Source of the DNA: Methylomonas subterranea
GTDB taxonomy: Bacteria; Pseudomonadota; Gammaproteobacteria; Methylococcales; Methylomonadaceae
Length of the DNA: 64,000 nt
Assembly (NCBI RefSeq): GCF_024505185.1
Contig: NZ_JANIBJ010000005.1
Location: forward strand, 83,711-147,710
Direction of reading: 5' to 3'
Notes under the pieces: generated by a model
The model's database searches: none
Told to the model about the DNA's origin: nothing
Seen by the model: only the letters and a program-made list of their open reading frames with translations
In this document: positions 1 to 6,546 of the stretch, piece after piece
Layout: every line of letters starts with the position of its first letter
How positions within the stretch are numbered: position 1 is the first letter of the stretch
Position numbers and translations under genes: made by a program

Positions 1-474
1 CAGTTGCCGCCACACCACCGACATTTCCGGCCGGCTGGGTTGGTTGTAATACTCCAACGCCGGCCCCCACCAGGCGGGTTGTTCGGTGACCACGCGGCCT
101 TTGTGTTGCTCCAACAAATCGACTCTACCGCCGCCGGCTTTGACCGTTTTCAACCACTCGAACAACACGCTGCGGGTGGGCGCCAAGCGATTGGCCTTGG
201 CAGCGGTTTTCATGGCATTTTGCAGGTAGGCATGCAGCGAGCCAGTTTCCGCGCGGGCCAGCAAAGTTTCGATGGCCTTGTTGGCACTAAAGCCGTTGCG
301 TTCCATGTCTAAAATGCTGTTGACGATATCGAACCGCGCCGTAGCGACCGCGCGCTGGCCGTCGTTGGCCTCTTTCCAGGGATCGCGCTGGCGTAGTGCG
401 ATGACCTGGGCAGTTGGGCGCACGGCGGGGCTGTTATCGCTCATCCTTTGTACGAGTGGGTTGGTGGTGGCCAT
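1..474 (-). CDS. Mu-type (MuA-like) transposase, N-terminal part, runs off the left edge
   Basis: These are the first 158 codons of a leftward gene cut by the window edge. The start is the ATG at 474, with GAGGG just upstream and a 12-nt gap from the preceding gene. The basic helical N-terminus and the segment PAWWGPALEYYNQP (residues 133-146) resemble the DNA-binding part of Mu-type DDE transposases, which recognise the phage ends before the catalytic core. The catalytic core itself lies outside the window, so the DDE residues cannot be checked. It is the last visible gene of the leftward early operon, where transposable phages of the BcepMu type carry their transposase. Family assignment is by motif recognition only. 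Confidence 0.72.
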   Translation of the reverse strand, partial: MATTNPLVQRMSDNSPAVRPTAQVIALRQRDPWKEANDGQRAVATARFDIVNSILDMERNGFSANKAIETLLARAETGSLHAYLQNAMKTAAKANRLAPTRSVLFEWLKTVKAGGGRVDLLEQHKGRVVTEQPAWWGPALEYYNQPSRPEMSVVWRQL

Positions 475-485
475 GGTGCATACCC

Positions 486-1520
486 TCATTTGTCCTTTTT
501 GCTCGGCCGGCCGGGGCGTTTGGGTCGCGCGTCTTCACGCTTGGCCTTGGCCGCTTCGTGCTTGCGTTCGATCAGCGGATAATCCAGCAGCCAGCGCTGC
601 GCTTCGTCGTCTGAGAGCATGTGCTTGCTGGTGATGGTGCTTGGCAGATCGACCAGGCTATGCAGGCGGATATACTCCATCACCGTGGCGGCGCGGGCGG
701 CGATGACGTTGGCGGTCACCCATAACTGCTCGATGCGCAGGTCTTTTTCGGTCAATTCGATATCGTTCAACTGCTCGTTAAACACCGCTTGCAGGCTGTT
801 CAAAGCCACTTCGCATTCCGCTTGGTAGGCCAGGCACTCTTCGCGGACGGTGTGGGTTTTCCAGTGGAACTCGTAGTCGCGGTTGTCGCGCTGTTTCATC
901 CGGTCGATTAGGGCGTCGCGGTGTTCGATTTCCGTATCCTTTTGTTGGCTCTTGCGCTGTTCCTGCTTTAACAAGTCGCGCAGCTGGTCGTAGGTCATGG
1001 TTTCGGCTTCGTCGAGAATGTCCGTACCGTTTTCCGCGACACTATCAATTACTTCCTGCGGCATCTTAGCCAGCAACAGCGCCTGCTTTTTGCCGATACT
1101 CAGCATCTTGCCGCGTTGGTTTTCCGGCAGGCGGGCGTAGTATTTGGCGAGGCGTATACATTCGTAAACGCGGGCCTCAACCAACCCAGACTTATCGATC
1201 CATTCCTTAAAATTAGCGACTGCGCCGCCGGCGTAGTCTTCATTTTTGATGGTTTGCTGCGCAGACCAAAACGCTACACCGGCCTTGCAGGCTTTCAGCA
1301 TACTTGTGTTCAACTCTTCTATGCCGACAGCCATTAATCCGTTTACATCCATATCCAACAGCCCAAACTCGCGCAAACAAAGTTGCAGTTGCGCTTGCTC
1401 CGCTGTGGCCGCCGGCGTCAAGGCTTTTTGTTCGGAATCCAAATCCACCAATTCGCCATCGACAAAGGTTTTAACCGACGGCAGCTCGCCCATATCCAAT
1501 TCGAAATCGATTTCAGCCAT
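486..1520 (-). CDS. Phage early protein, DUF3102-like (344 aa)
   Basis: Soluble, charged protein beginning at ATG 1520. Residues about 75-165 form a helical region that looks like DUF3102-type phage/plasmid proteins (a run of Lys/Ala helices around LAKYYARLPENQRGK). A coiled-coil-like segment rich in Gln, Lys and Glu follows near 180-215, and the C-terminus is very basic and ends in a GRPSKKDK tail. No signal peptide or membrane segment is seen. It overlaps the upstream gene by 8 nt and sits directly before the transposase gene, so it is co-transcribed with the transposition functions. A role in DNA binding or replication is plausible from composition and context, but no catalytic motif is visible. 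Confidence 0.72.
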   Translation of the reverse strand: MAEIDFELDMGELPSVKTFVDGELVDLDSEQKALTPAATAEQAQLQLCLREFGLLDMDVNGLMAVGIEELNTSMLKACKAGVAFWSAQQTIKNEDYAGGAVANFKEWIDKSGLVEARVYECIRLAKYYARLPENQRGKMLSIGKKQALLLAKMPQEVIDSVAENGTDILDEAETMTYDQLRDLLKQEQRKSQQKDTEIEHRDALIDRMKQRDNRDYEFHWKTHTVREECLAYQAECEVALNSLQAVFNEQLNDIELTEKDLRIEQLWVTANVIAARAATVMEYIRLHSLVDLPSTITSKHMLSDDEAQRWLLDYPLIERKHEAAKAKREDARPKRPGRPSKKDK

Positions 1521-1857
1521 GATCGACCTCCTGTGACCGCTCCCAAGCCCGTCCGGAGACGGCCAGATTCTTGCTCACCTCGTCTTGTACTAGCACCGGG
1601 CAATGGCGGTAGTTGTCCAGCAGTGCTATTTCTCGCGGCGTGGTGGCCACATTGCTCGAACGTACGCCGGCCAGCACATAGGCCACGTCCACGCCCAATT
1701 GCGAAACGGCTTGCCAGTAATACGGCGTGGGTTCCAATTCGCCGGCCTCTAATTGCAGTTGGGTTGCGTCCGCCACGGCGGCCATGTCGCCCAGGGATTT
1801 TGGGCTTAGATGCAGGCGTTCGCGTTCCGCGGTGAGTCGTTTGGCTAGTGTGCTCAT
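1513..1857 (-). CDS. XRE-type helix-turn-helix regulator of the prophage early operon
   Basis: A 114-aa protein. Residues 5-62 read as a Cro/CI-type helix-turn-helix: RLTAERERLHLSPKSLGDMA, then an ELEPTPYYWQAVSQLGVD segment and the motif VAYVLAG that often closes such domains. The start ATG at 1857 overlaps the stop of the upstream gene as ATGA, and its own end overlaps the next gene, so the three genes are probably translationally coupled. It is likely a DNA-binding protein that tunes early transcription. It is not the main repressor, which is encoded divergently at 3238. Confidence 0.75.
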   Translation of the reverse strand: MSTLAKRLTAERERLHLSPKSLGDMAAVADATQLQLEAGELEPTPYYWQAVSQLGVDVAYVLAGVRSSNVATTPREIALLDNYRHCPVLVQDEVSKNLAVSGRAWERSQEVDHG

Positions 1858-2102
1858 ACGGTTTTCTCCTCGTTGTCGGTTTTAATCAATTCCTCCAAGC
1901 CGTCGATCACCGGGGCGCCGATGGCCTTGGAAAGGTCGCGCAAAATGTTGAAGGTGGTAATGCCGCGCGGCACGCGGCCGGTGCCGGCATAACGGTGCAC
2001 CACCTGTTGCACCGTGCGGGCCTCGTAATTGTTGGCCTTGGCAAAGCGACGCAAGTTGCTGTTGCGCTCGATCAGCTTGGCTCTCACTTGGTTGGGTGTC
2101 AT
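1854..2102 (-). CDS. Small Ner/BcepMu gp16-like DNA-binding protein (82 aa)
   Basis: Begins at ATG 2102 (MTPNQVRAKLIERN). A longer in-frame reading to 2432 exists, but its N-terminus is antisense to a convincing rightward gene, so the short form is preferred. The protein is one compact helix-turn-helix-like unit (LRRFAKANNYEARTVQQVVHRYAGTGR), the pattern of the small phage-associated proteins named after BcepMu gp16 and functionally like Mu Ner. In Mu, Ner switches off early transcription. That role is transferred by analogy. The gene ends as ATGA with the next regulator. Confidence 0.7.
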   Translation of the reverse strand: MTPNQVRAKLIERNSNLRRFAKANNYEARTVQQVVHRYAGTGRVPRGITTFNILRDLSKAIGAPVIDGLEELIKTDNEEKTV

Positions 2103-2150
2103 GACAATGTCTCGTGTGGTTAAATGGTTTTTTTGTTCGCAGGTAAAAAC

Positions 2151-2483
2151 ATGCAGAAACTCAAATCGATTACGCCGCCGGAACTGGGCGATGGCCCGCC
2201 GACGCCGGAACTTTTGGAAAAATGGTGCAGTTGGCTGGAAGACATCGCCACCGCCGAGCGTGACATCGGCCACGCCGACCGCATCGTCATGCTGGAAGTG
2301 CTGGTTGAATTGGCCCGAAGCGGCTTGATCGACATCAATCGGCTCCTGAAAAACCTGACGCGCCACTTGCCGCATCAGGATCACGAAGGGGAGCGCTTGG
2401 CGCTGAAGCTGACGATTGACGAACTGGCGCAAGTATTAACGCCAGCAGCGACCGCACTCCCCGGCGAAACGCCAAAACATTAG
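2151..2483 (+). CDS. Small phage protein on the opposite strand of the early operon (110 aa)
   Basis: Start ATG at 2151 with AGG 5-6 nt upstream (aggtaaaaacATG), stop TAG at 2483. The protein is acidic and helical, with a well-balanced composition (motifs PPTPELLEKWCSWLEDIATAERDIGHAD and LIDINRLLKNL within residues 15-70) typical of a soluble coding sequence. It is transcribed rightward, divergent from the gp16-like gene, with only 48 nt between the two starts. Its 3' part is covered antisense by the tail of the leftward reading 2335-3120. No family is recognised. Confidence 0.6.
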   Translation: MQKLKSITPPELGDGPPTPELLEKWCSWLEDIATAERDIGHADRIVMLEVLVELARSGLIDINRLLKNLTRHLPHQDHEGERLALKLTIDELAQVLTPAATALPGETPKH

Positions 2484-3120
2484 GGTCGCTATCGCGCCAA
2501 GCGCGGTGCTGGCGTTGGAACTCGGCATAGCGCCTTTTGCTGTCTGCCAACCGCTGTCTAAACGCTTTATCCACATAACACTCAGGATGTAATAACGATG
2601 ACAAATTCAACGAATGAACAACTGGCTGATATGGCTGAGAAATTTCAAGCGCTGGCGTTTCAGAACACGGTGCTTCAAGAGCGCCAGGCAGCTCTGGTTC
2701 AAGTGATAAATTGGCTGCTGACACGCCATCCGGATGCGTCTCTGCGCTATTTTGCTGACAATCTGGCGAATACCGAGGGTGATCCTGATTCGACCGAGCT
2801 CGTTGATATGATGAAAAATATGGAACGAGAGCTGCAAGATTGGTGCGCTTGGCATAGTCCAGATAGTCTTTTGTGAACGGGTCAATATCCTCGGGCACTG
2901 TCTCTGGATGCAGTATCCACTCGTTGACCTGCTGCATTTTTTGCTCTAGCCGCGCATGGTCGCGCGCCATGCGTTCCTTGCGGCGTTGCGCCAGCACCTC
3001 TTTGGGTATGGCGTACGACTCGGGTTGCGGCTTAGCAGCCAGCCGAAAGCCCAGCTGTTCGGCGCAAGCGCCGACGATGAGGGTGGCGGATTGGTGGACG
3101 GCTTGTTTCAGGGTGGTCAT
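2335..3120 (-). CDS. First gene of the leftward early operon; 3' half overlaps two rightward genes antisense
   Basis: ATG at 3120 is preceded by a good GAGGA site and lies just downstream of a strong leftward promoter. The first 90 or so residues (MTTLKQAVHQSATLIVGACA..., then a charged helix with RRKERMARDHARLEQ and the segment EDIDPFTKDYLDYAK) look genuine, as does the stretch AFRQRLADSKRRYAEFQRQ at about 2490-2570. Between them, about 85 codons are exactly antisense to the rightward gene 2598-2876, and the last 40 codons are antisense to 2151-2483 and of low complexity. Either the coding frame is interrupted by an inserted cassette, or only the first part is a protein. The full open frame is given and its 3' extent is uncertain. 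Confidence 0.5.
   Translation of the reverse strand: MTTLKQAVHQSATLIVGACAEQLGFRLAAKPQPESYAIPKEVLAQRRKERMARDHARLEQKMQQVNEWILHPETVPEDIDPFTKDYLDYAKRTNLAALVPYFSSYQRARSNQDHPRYSPDCQQNSAETHPDGVSAANLSLEPELPGALEAPCSETPALEISQPYQPVVHSLNLSSLLHPECYVDKAFRQRLADSKRRYAEFQRQHRAWRDSDPNVLAFRRGVRSLLALILAPVRQSSASAPSAPLRDPDAASGASGFSGAD
2598..2876 (+). CDS. Small phage protein (92 aa), antisense to the early-operon gene
   Basis: ATG at 2598 with an AGGATG site about 9 nt upstream. The 92-aa product is acidic and helical (MTNSTNEQLADMAEKFQALA at the start, NMERELQDWCAWHSPD near the end) and has the look of an accessory phage protein. Codon choice here is less GC-biased than in the late phage genes. It lies wholly within the leftward frame 2335-3120 on the other strand, so the two cannot both be conventional full-length genes unless they overlap antisense. 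No known family is recognised. Confidence 0.55.
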   Translation: MTNSTNEQLADMAEKFQALAFQNTVLQERQAALVQVINWLLTRHPDASLRYFADNLANTEGDPDSTELVDMMKNMERELQDWCAWHSPDSLL

Positions 3121-3194
3121 GGTGTTGTCCTCGGTTTGCGTTTTTGTGTTCGCTTGATTGTTCTTAAAATCGTATGATGTACGCGTTATGAATA

Positions 3195-3222
3195 ATTGTA
3201 TACTCGTTTTGCGAATTGTCAA
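3195..3222 (-). promoter_or_regulatory. Leftward early promoter between repressor and early operon
   Basis: On the minus strand, a perfect -35 TTGACA (complement of 3217-3222) is followed after 16 nt by a near-consensus -10 TACAAT (complement of 3195-3200). It reads toward the ATG at 3120, with a leader of about 70 nt. The same 117-nt divergent region (3121-3237) precedes the repressor gene and holds ATACTC twice (3200-3205, 3229-3234) and ATGAATA twice (3188-3194, 3238-3244). Repressor binding there would be expected from the layout; the operator itself is not proven. Confidence 0.65.
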
Positions 3223-3237
3223 ATAAAAATACTCAAT

Positions 3238-3633
3238 ATGAATACATCTGCTAACAACGTTATCGATCGGCTAGCGCTGATATTTGAAGCCAAAAACGAC
3301 AGCGACCTCTGTAAATACCTAGGTTTGGCTAGGACAACCTTAAGCACGTGGAGAGGGCGGGACTCCGTGCCTTACGCAATTTGCGTACAGATTGCACAGG
3401 AAAAAGGAATTTCATTAGATTGGCTATTGGCGGGAGAAGGCCCCATGTACCGCAACCAAGTCGCCGAAGTGTCGGAGGGGTATACGTTAGATCAGCGCCA
3501 TACCAACCTACTGGCATTATTCGATGCTGTCACTGACGAACAACAACGGGAAATACTCGCTGCTGCTCAGGAAAAGGAACGCCTGAACCGGCTGGAGGAA
3601 CAATTGGGGGCGTTAGCTAAAAAGCTGGGTTAA
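3238..3633 (+). CDS. CI-like phage repressor, short form (131 aa)
   Basis: The start is taken at ATG 3238 (MNTSANNVIDRLALIFEA). An earlier in-frame start at 3196 would lie inside the promoter region. Residues 5-68 match the bacteriophage CI repressor N-terminal pattern: DLCKYLGLARTTLSTWRGRD as the helix-turn-helix, then GISLDWLLAGEGP. The C-terminus is a short coiled coil (EKERLNRLEEQLGALAKKLG) and not an S24 peptidase domain, so RecA-stimulated self-cleavage is not expected. It is divergent from the early operon, which is the canonical position of the lysogeny repressor in Mu-type phages. Confidence 0.85.
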   Translation: MNTSANNVIDRLALIFEAKNDSDLCKYLGLARTTLSTWRGRDSVPYAICVQIAQEKGISLDWLLAGEGPMYRNQVAEVSEGYTLDQRHTNLLALFDAVTDEQQREILAAAQEKERLNRLEEQLGALAKKLG

Positions 3634-3672
3634 ACTGTTCGCATTTGGAACAACGCAGAAAGGAGAAAAGGA

Positions 3673-3900
3673 ATGACCGAGCACCACGACGGCGATGAAC
3701 CCTGCATGGAGAGCAAGCTATTGGCGCTGCATACCTCCACCGTCTGTTTGGCGCGGGCGCTGGTATTGAGCGGGGCGTTGGACCGGGAGGTTTTCCACTA
3801 CCAATTGGACGAGGCGCGGCGTTGGCTGGCGCAATTTGATGAGTGTGGGCATAACGTGGCGGCCTTTGACGAACTGCTGACGATGCTGAAGCAGGTGTGA
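3673..3900 (+). CDS. Small phage protein of unknown function (75 aa)
   Basis: ATG at 3673 with a strong AGGAGA/AAGGA site (agaaaggagaaaagga). The product is a small, acidic, helical protein (residues 20-60 include LARALVLSGALDREVFHYQLDEARRW) with no membrane segment or known motif. It follows the repressor gene by 39 nt and is followed immediately by the next small gene, so it may be expressed in the lysogen together with the repressor. No function can be assigned. Confidence 0.6.
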   Translation: MTEHHDGDEPCMESKLLALHTSTVCLARALVLSGALDREVFHYQLDEARRWLAQFDECGHNVAAFDELLTMLKQV

Positions 3901-3902
3901 CA

Positions 3903-4169
3903 ATGAGTAATATTTATAAGCATCCGACTTGGTGGGATAATAAAAACACTACTCAACCACCGGAGCCGCCAGATATGGAACTGAATGTACGTGTTGCCAA
4001 ATTGGAAGAAAAAATCAACGGTTTCGACAAGCGTCTCGATCTGGTCGAGAAAGATTTGCGCGAATTAATCAAAAAGGTAGACGGCCACTTACTGATTTTA
4101 AGTGGCATGATCATCACCGTGGCTGTTGGCCTGGCCGGATTACTAGCCAAAGGTTTTCACTGGATTTAG
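3903..4169 (+). CDS. Small coiled-coil membrane protein (88 aa)
   Basis: The ATG at 3903 has AGG 7 nt upstream; a GTG at 3897 is an alternative start. Residues 25-60 form a heptad-rich coiled coil (VAKLEEKINGFDKRLDLVEKDL). One hydrophobic segment (HLLILSGMIITVAVGLAGLLA, about residues 63-83) follows and ends in a short aromatic tail. This coiled coil plus single-span layout is common among small phage proteins of the XhlA or DUF1640 kind, but assignment to a family is not certain. It may act at the membrane; a second protein of similar design is encoded at 8315. Confidence 0.6.
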   Translation: MSNIYKHPTWWDNKNTTQPPEPPDMELNVRVAKLEEKINGFDKRLDLVEKDLRELIKKVDGHLLILSGMIITVAVGLAGLLAKGFHWI

Positions 4170-4176
4170 CCCGCGT

Positions 4177-4245
4177 AGGGCCGTAGGAGGAACGAAGTTA
4201 AAACATGCGTCCGATTACGCTGTCGCTAATCGGACCTACGGCCCT
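4177..4245. repeat. Nested palindromic (REP-like) element inside the prophage
   Basis: Outer arms AGGGCCGTAGG (4177-4187) and CCTACGGCCCT (4235-4245) are perfectly complementary. Inside them, GTCCGATTA (4209-4217) and TAATCGGAC (4227-4235) form a second perfect hairpin. This is the architecture of bacterial REP sequences. It lies between two small genes, and the start codon of the next small frame (4205) falls within it. Confidence 0.8.
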
Positions 4246-4381
4246 GACCGCCGCCTTGTTGGAAAGCGGCAAATTTAATGACTTCGTGCGTGATGTACGC
4301 GCCGAGGCCAAGCAGACCCCGGCGGCATTAGCCGTATTCGATGCGATCTACGATCACTTGGCGGGCAAAATTGACGCCTGA
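4205..4381 (+). CDS. Possible small protein (58 aa) starting inside a REP-like palindrome
   Basis: The frame opens at ATG 4205, directly after an in-frame TAA, and ends at TGA 4381. The C-terminal 38 residues read like a real soluble protein (SGKFNDFVRDVRAEAKQT, then AVFDAIYDHLAGK). The first 12 residues are encoded by the palindromic repeat. A GGAGGA lies 14 nt upstream of the ATG, rather far. The end overlaps the convergent gene 4354-4596 by 28 nt. It may be a small gene whose original 5' end was replaced by the repeat. Confidence 0.4.
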   Translation: MRPITLSLIGPTALTAALLESGKFNDFVRDVRAEAKQTPAALAVFDAIYDHLAGKIDA

Positions 4382-4596
4382 CGCATGAGCTCGGCGGCTT
4401 TATCAACCCCGACCACCATTTGCATGGCGAGCCATAGAGCATTCCCCTGCCTATAACAGGCGGTTTCTGGGTATTTCTCGCTGATGTATCGGTATATATC
4501 GTAGGCAATGAGCGTTTCTTCGCACCCTCGGGTGACGGCTGGCGTCATGAAGGCTTCGCGGTGTTTGGTTTGAAGGTCTTCCAAATAGTCTTGCAT
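4354..4596 (-). CDS. Small phage protein (80 aa), last gene of the leftward small-gene operon
   Basis: Starts at ATG 4596 with an AGGAGA site 6 nt upstream. The product is a compact acidic helical protein (MQDYLEDLQTKHREAF at the start, ALWLAMQMVVGVDKAAELM near the end) without membrane segments. It belongs to the leftward series of very small genes that begins at 6400. No family is recognised. Confidence 0.6.
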   Translation of the reverse strand: MQDYLEDLQTKHREAFMTPAVTRGCEETLIAYDIYRYISEKYPETACYRQGNALWLAMQMVVGVDKAAELMRQASILPAK

Positions 4597-4606
4597 GGTG
4601 GTTCTC

Positions 4607-4765
4607 CTATGATCTAACGGCCCAGCCTTTCGCAGGCATGTATTCATCCCATGCGAAAGGCTTGGCTTGCTGGTTATTGGCCTGCTTTTCAGCATAGGCT
4701 TCGGCAATTTCAAAGGCTTTTTGATGCTGCTGTTTTAATGTGTCTTTCCATTGCTGTTCGTTCAT
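4607..4765 (-). CDS. Small phage protein (52 aa)
   Basis: ATG at 4765 with GAGG 5 nt upstream, stop TAG at 4607. The product is a Gln/Lys/Ala-rich helix (WKDTLKQQHQKAFEIAEAYA) followed by a short tail with FAWDEYMPAKGW. Good ribosome-binding site, codon usage like its neighbours and tight packing (10 nt before the next gene) support it as a real gene. Function unknown. Confidence 0.55.
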   Translation of the reverse strand: MNEQQWKDTLKQQHQKAFEIAEAYAEKQANNQQAKPFAWDEYMPAKGWAVRS

Positions 4766-4838
4766 TTTGACCTCGCTAAAAAAAGGGGCTCAAAGGCCCT
4801 CTGGGTTTGGGCGCTCGATGGCGCTCTAGTTATCCACC

Positions 4839-4994
4839 CTACGTCATCCGCCGGACCGCATAGCGGCTGGTGATAAACTTGGCACCGTCCGCAAACTCGA
4901 CCAGCGCCGAATTCATGGTTCCGGTCGCCAGTACCCGGCAGCGGCTGCCGAAACGCTCCGGCAGGTATTTTTTCCGGCGCCACTTATGCGTCAC
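4839..4994 (-). CDS. Small basic phage protein (51 aa), GTG start
   Basis: The likely start is GTG 4994 (VTHKWRRKKYLPERFG), which overlaps the end of the upstream 37-aa gene by 11 nt, so translation may be coupled. The second half (CRVLATGTMNSALVEFADGAKFI) has the alternating pattern of a small beta-sheet domain and ends in a basic tail. No strong ribosome-binding site is seen before the GTG. Function unknown. Confidence 0.5.
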   Translation of the reverse strand: MTHKWRRKKYLPERFGSRCRVLATGTMNSALVEFADGAKFITSRYAVRRMT

Positions 4995-5097
4995 GGCGTT
5001 TTTGCCAGCGTTCCGCCAGCCACTCGATGGCGGCGACGATAACCGCGACAACGAATGCCGATCCGCTGAACAGCGGCCTGTTTATAATCGCTTGCAT
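4984..5097 (-). CDS. Tiny single-span membrane protein (37 aa)
   Basis: ATG at 5097 with a perfect AGGAGGT site lying inside the end of the upstream gene, 2 nt away. The product has a hydrophobic segment (residues 11-25, GSAFVVAVIVAAIEW) and a basic C-terminal tail (RWQKRRDA), so it should insert in the inner membrane. Its size is near the lower limit for a gene, but the ribosome-binding site is the best in this operon. Function unknown. Confidence 0.6.
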   Translation of the reverse strand: MQAIINRPLFSGSAFVVAVIVAAIEWLAERWQKRRDA

Positions 5098-5099
5098 GC

Positions 5100-5309
5100 C
5101 TACCTCCTATCGATTGGCGGCGGATTGTCGCCTTTTGGTAACTTCAACATCGCCCGCCAAACCCGGTTGAAAAGGCGCGGATCGACGGTCACTTTGTGCC
5201 ATTGGGTGCCGCCGCGCGATTCGTAAAACGCTTTGATGCGCTGGTAGTTTTGTTCGGCGCGGAGTCGCCATTCAGGTTGTTGCGCCGGCACGGCGATTCC
5301 ATTTTTCAA
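5100..5309 (-). CDS. Small phage protein (up to 69 aa)
   Basis: The frame ends at TAG 5100. The start is uncertain: TTG 5309 gives 69 residues and a 38-nt overlap with the Lar-like gene, while GTG 5291 gives 63. The body is hydrophilic (EWRLRAEQNYQRIKAFYESR, then WHKVTVDPRLFNRVWRAML) and ends in a Pro-rich tail. It sits between the Lar-like gene and the 37-aa membrane protein in the leftward small-gene operon. No family recognised. Confidence 0.55.
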   Translation of the reverse strand: MKNGIAVPAQQPEWRLRAEQNYQRIKAFYESRGGTQWHKVTVDPRLFNRVWRAMLKLPKGDNPPPIDRR

Positions 5310-5508
5310 CCATCATGTCCCTGTGCATACTGACCAAGTTGGAATGCGATGCCTGCGAAAACACCAATTCCATCGCAGCGGGACAGGCGGAACACCGAAT
5401 GACAATCCTGTGACGGTTCCGCCCAATACGTTCGATTTCTTCGCCAACCTCTACGGCGGCACCGCAAAACGGACACGGCAGTAGTTGGGTTGCATCTAGC
5501 TTTTTCAT
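5272..5508 (-). CDS. Lar-like zinc-finger protein (restriction-alleviation family)
   Basis: A 78-aa protein with two Cys pairs, CPFCG at residues 12-16 and CSACPA near 39-44, followed by the conserved-looking ending MVEKWNRRAG. This is the layout of the Lar restriction-alleviation family: two zinc ligand pairs and a final W-N-R-R. Family members are known to modulate host type I restriction, and by inference this protein may help incoming phage DNA survive. The ATG at 5508 overlaps the stop of the DUF2786 gene as ATGA, so the two are coupled. Confidence 0.75.
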   Translation of the reverse strand: MKKLDATQLLPCPFCGAAVEVGEEIERIGRNRHRIVIRCSACPAAMELVFSQASHSNLVSMHRDMMVEKWNRRAGATT

Positions 5509-6200
5509 GATGCACCCAAATACGCTCCACGCTTACTCTGCACGGGTTTATGCAGCGATACGGCCTTGGCGGCTTGGTAGCCGGCTTCGCTGGCCCGCCT
5601 GTCGTTGTTTTGTTTGGCGATGGCGTGGCGGCGGCTATCTTTTTTCAAGCTGTCGCCGAATTGTTTTTCCTTATAGGCTTCAATCGCGGCCTGTTCCTGT
5701 TCGCTGCCGGCGAATTCATGCACTTGACGGGCGATGCGGGTTACCCAGGCTTGGCAAAACAAGTCGGCGCGGCGGATTTTGGTTTGCCGTTTGCAGCGCG
5801 TGAGGGTGGCGCTGTAGGTTTTGCGGTCCTTCGCCAGTTGGCGGTTAAGCACGGCGAAGGTGTAGGCGGCTAACTCGGGCTTGATGCCCAGGCCGTAAAA
5901 GCGAAACTGCGTGGGCGTATTGCAAAATCCCAAGTCGCCATGGCTGCCGCAGCCGAAGGCTTTGGCGATCAGGACGGCCAGTTGCCCCAGGTAAATTGGC
6001 GGCTTGTACGGCGAGCCTAGGCCGATCTGTTCTTCATGCACATTGGCTGCCGCCACATCCCCGCTGGTGAGGTTGTACTTTTTCATCAGCGCGTCGGCCT
6101 GGCGTTTGGCGGCCGCCGCTTCGCCGGGGTTGTCGCTGGCCGCCAGGGCCAGGCACTTGGCTATTTTGTCGGCAATCTTTTTCAGTTCGGCGGCGGTCAC
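5505..6200 (-). CDS. DUF2786 phage protein (231 aa), GTG start
   Basis: The start is taken as GTG 6200 (VTAAELKKIADKIAKCLALA). It has GGAGG 8-9 nt upstream and overlaps the previous stop as GTGA; a longer TTG start at 6230 lacks such a site. The N-terminal 45 residues carry the DUF2786 pattern (AASDNPGEAAAAKRQADALM, then KYNL). A mixed domain with FCNTPTQFRFYGLG follows, and the basic C-terminus ends in SKRGAYLG. DUF2786 proteins are common in Mu-like prophages. Their biochemical role is not known to me. Confidence 0.82.
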   Translation of the reverse strand: MTAAELKKIADKIAKCLALAASDNPGEAAAAKRQADALMKKYNLTSGDVAAANVHEEQIGLGSPYKPPIYLGQLAVLIAKAFGCGSHGDLGFCNTPTQFRFYGLGIKPELAAYTFAVLNRQLAKDRKTYSATLTRCKRQTKIRRADLFCQAWVTRIARQVHEFAGSEQEQAAIEAYKEKQFGDSLKKDSRRHAIAKQNNDRRASEAGYQAAKAVSLHKPVQSKRGAYLGAS

Positions 6201-6400
6201 GGCGCAAACCCTCCCGGCATTATTATCCAAATCGTCAAACAGGGCAGCGGCTGAATGGTCAGGCGTTTGTTACCGGGCGACCAGTGCAGCCCTATCCAAC
6301 AGGAATACGGCCTATATCGCCAGCCGTAGCGCCACGCTTTGAATGGGTTGTCCGGCATGTCGGGTTGCCGTGTGGGTTTTGCGGGTCGGGTATGGCGCAT
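6197..6400 (-). CDS. Small Trp/Pro-rich phage protein (67 aa), first of the leftward small-gene operon
   Basis: ATG at 6400 is preceded by a strong AGGAGGA site. The product is basic and aromatic (NPFKAWRYGWRYRPYSCWIGLHW in the middle, given here only as a landmark near residues 18-40) and ends GGFAP. Its TGA overlaps the GTG of the DUF2786 gene, indicating translational coupling. It may be a membrane-surface or nucleic-acid binding peptide, but there is no family match to name. Confidence 0.6.
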   Translation of the reverse strand: MRHTRPAKPTRQPDMPDNPFKAWRYGWRYRPYSCWIGLHWSPGNKRLTIQPLPCLTIWIIMPGGFAP

Positions 6401-6546
6401 GCTTCCTCCTAATTCTGGCCGCGCATTCTCCGCCGCTCGATTGCCGGCGTCTGCTCCGGAAACGTTTCCAGCGTCGGCAAGCCTCGCGCGCGCGCGTAAT
6501 CTGCAGTCTCCGACAGGTATTTATTTTTTTTCAGGAGATCGACCTT

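Noticed and set aside
1854..2432. Longer 192-codon version of the gp16-like regulator
   Set aside because: Its first 110 codons are antisense to the rightward gene at 2151 and show shadow composition; the ATG at 2102 gives the family-sized protein.
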